Source of the DNA: Niveispirillum irakense DSM 11586
GTDB lineage: Bacteria > Pseudomonadota > Alphaproteobacteria > Azospirillales > Azospirillaceae
Length of the DNA stretch: 64,000 nt
Direction of reading: 5' to 3'
Assembly (NCBI RefSeq): GCF_000429645.1
Contig: NZ_AUCG01000016.1
Coordinates: forward strand, 372,001-436,000
The notes beneath the pieces were generated by a model that saw only the letters and a program-made list of their open reading frames with translations, had not been told where the DNA came from and searched no databases. This document shows positions 63,735 to 64,000 of this stretch, in pieces; positions within the stretch are counted from its first letter, which is position 1; every line of letters starts with the position of its first letter. Made by a program: the position numbers and the translations under genes.

Positions 63735-64000
63735 CACATGACCTCCAGTTCAGCATGAAGGGCACCGGCAGCCTTGATCGCCTGCAAAATGACGATGATG
63801 TCACGGGGCGAGGCGCCCAGACGGTTCAACCCATTCACCAGATCGCGTAAGGAGACACCGCCCTCCAGCACCGCCAGCTTGCGCCCTTCGCCCTCGTCAA
63901 TCTCGATCTGGGTGCGCGGCACCACCACGGTTTGCCCCTGCTGGGCAAAGGGCGCCGGTTGGGAAACTTGCGGCGTTTCCTCGATTCGGACCGTCAGATT
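63734..64000 (-). CDS. flgI: Flagellar P-ring protein FlgI (C-terminal part)
   Basis: C-terminal 88 residues of FlgI, the periplasmic P-ring subunit around the rod. The frame is open to the window's end. It reads NLTVRIEETPQVSQPAPF, then TVVVPRTQIEIDEGEG and DLVNGLNRLGASPRDIIVILQAIKA, the hallmark of the C-terminal domain. The start and signal peptide lie outside the window. The stop overlaps the flgJ start. Confidence 0.93.
   Translation of the reverse strand, partial: NLTVRIEETPQVSQPAPFAQQGQTVVVPRTQIEIDEGEGRKLAVLEGGVSLRDLVNGLNRLGASPRDIIVILQAIKAAGALHAELEVM

Overview
The window is chromosomal DNA of a GC-rich alphaproteobacterium. Gene content points to the Rhodospirillales, most likely an Azospirillaceae member such as Niveispirillum or Azospirillum; this is inferred from gene families and not from a marker-gene comparison. 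Indicators are FlaF/FlbT control of flagellin, a short HPr kinase with RapZ and a mannose-type EIIA, a TIGR02300 protein, DUF1244, a CIRCE-controlled groESL operon, and an Aer-like chemoreceptor ending in PilZ. I see no prophage, insertion sequence, CRISPR array or rRNA operon. Nearly all of it is housekeeping or core accessory DNA with short gaps.

Layout. 1-2515: end of glgX overlapping a response regulator. 2687-7069: CNNM/CBS membrane protein, a reduced old-yellow-enzyme-like protein, a small unknown and rho. 7687-8824: NarL-type regulator overlapping a kinase-like protein that has an H-box and a degenerate receiver but no ATPase. 8961-15531: small and hydrolytic genes (DUF1244, N-formylglutamate amidohydrolase family, a gene with a 13-base C tract, amidohydrolase, periplasmic thioredoxin, YqaA, GNAT, alpha/beta hydrolase). 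15581-20824: GMC oxidoreductase, ECF sigma/anti-sigma pair and an Aer-like chemoreceptor. 20991-24139: gmhB, DUF3224, groEL-groES with CIRCE. 24495-28324: DUF885, MFS transporter and DeoR regulator. 28524-32896: aroA-cmk-rpsA. 33114-34023: TIGR02300 protein and two identical tRNA-Ala(GGC) genes in a tandem duplication. 34042-47730: cinA-like, proB, lpxR-like, hydrolase, ggt, ubiquinone hydroxylase, rmuC, def-fmt, truncated globin, M28 peptidase. 47905-56670: addA, lepB and a permease-free PTS operon (hprK-rapZ-EIIA-ptsH, then EI). 56918-58991: TSUP transporter, moeB/thiF and a DsrE-like gene. 58997-64000: flagellar block from flgI to flagellin, flaF, flbT and DUF1217.

Working together: hprK, rapZ, EIIA-Man, HPr and EI form a phosphoryl-relay regulatory system with no sugar permease in view. 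Flagellin and its post-transcriptional regulators FlaF and FlbT follow rod and P-ring genes. aroA-cmk-rpsA is the conserved alphaproteobacterial order.

The most interesting non-genic signals are two families of dispersed palindromic repeats, each present twice and each placed tight against stop codons, and the duplicated tRNA cassette whose two copies keep the tRNA and terminator but differ in the promoter spacer. Among proteins, several have lost textbook active-site residues (RapZ Walker A lysine, GmhB zinc cysteines, OYE-like active site, and the kinase-like H-box/receiver protein). I found no clear multi-gene defence or biosynthetic system that would count as undescribed.
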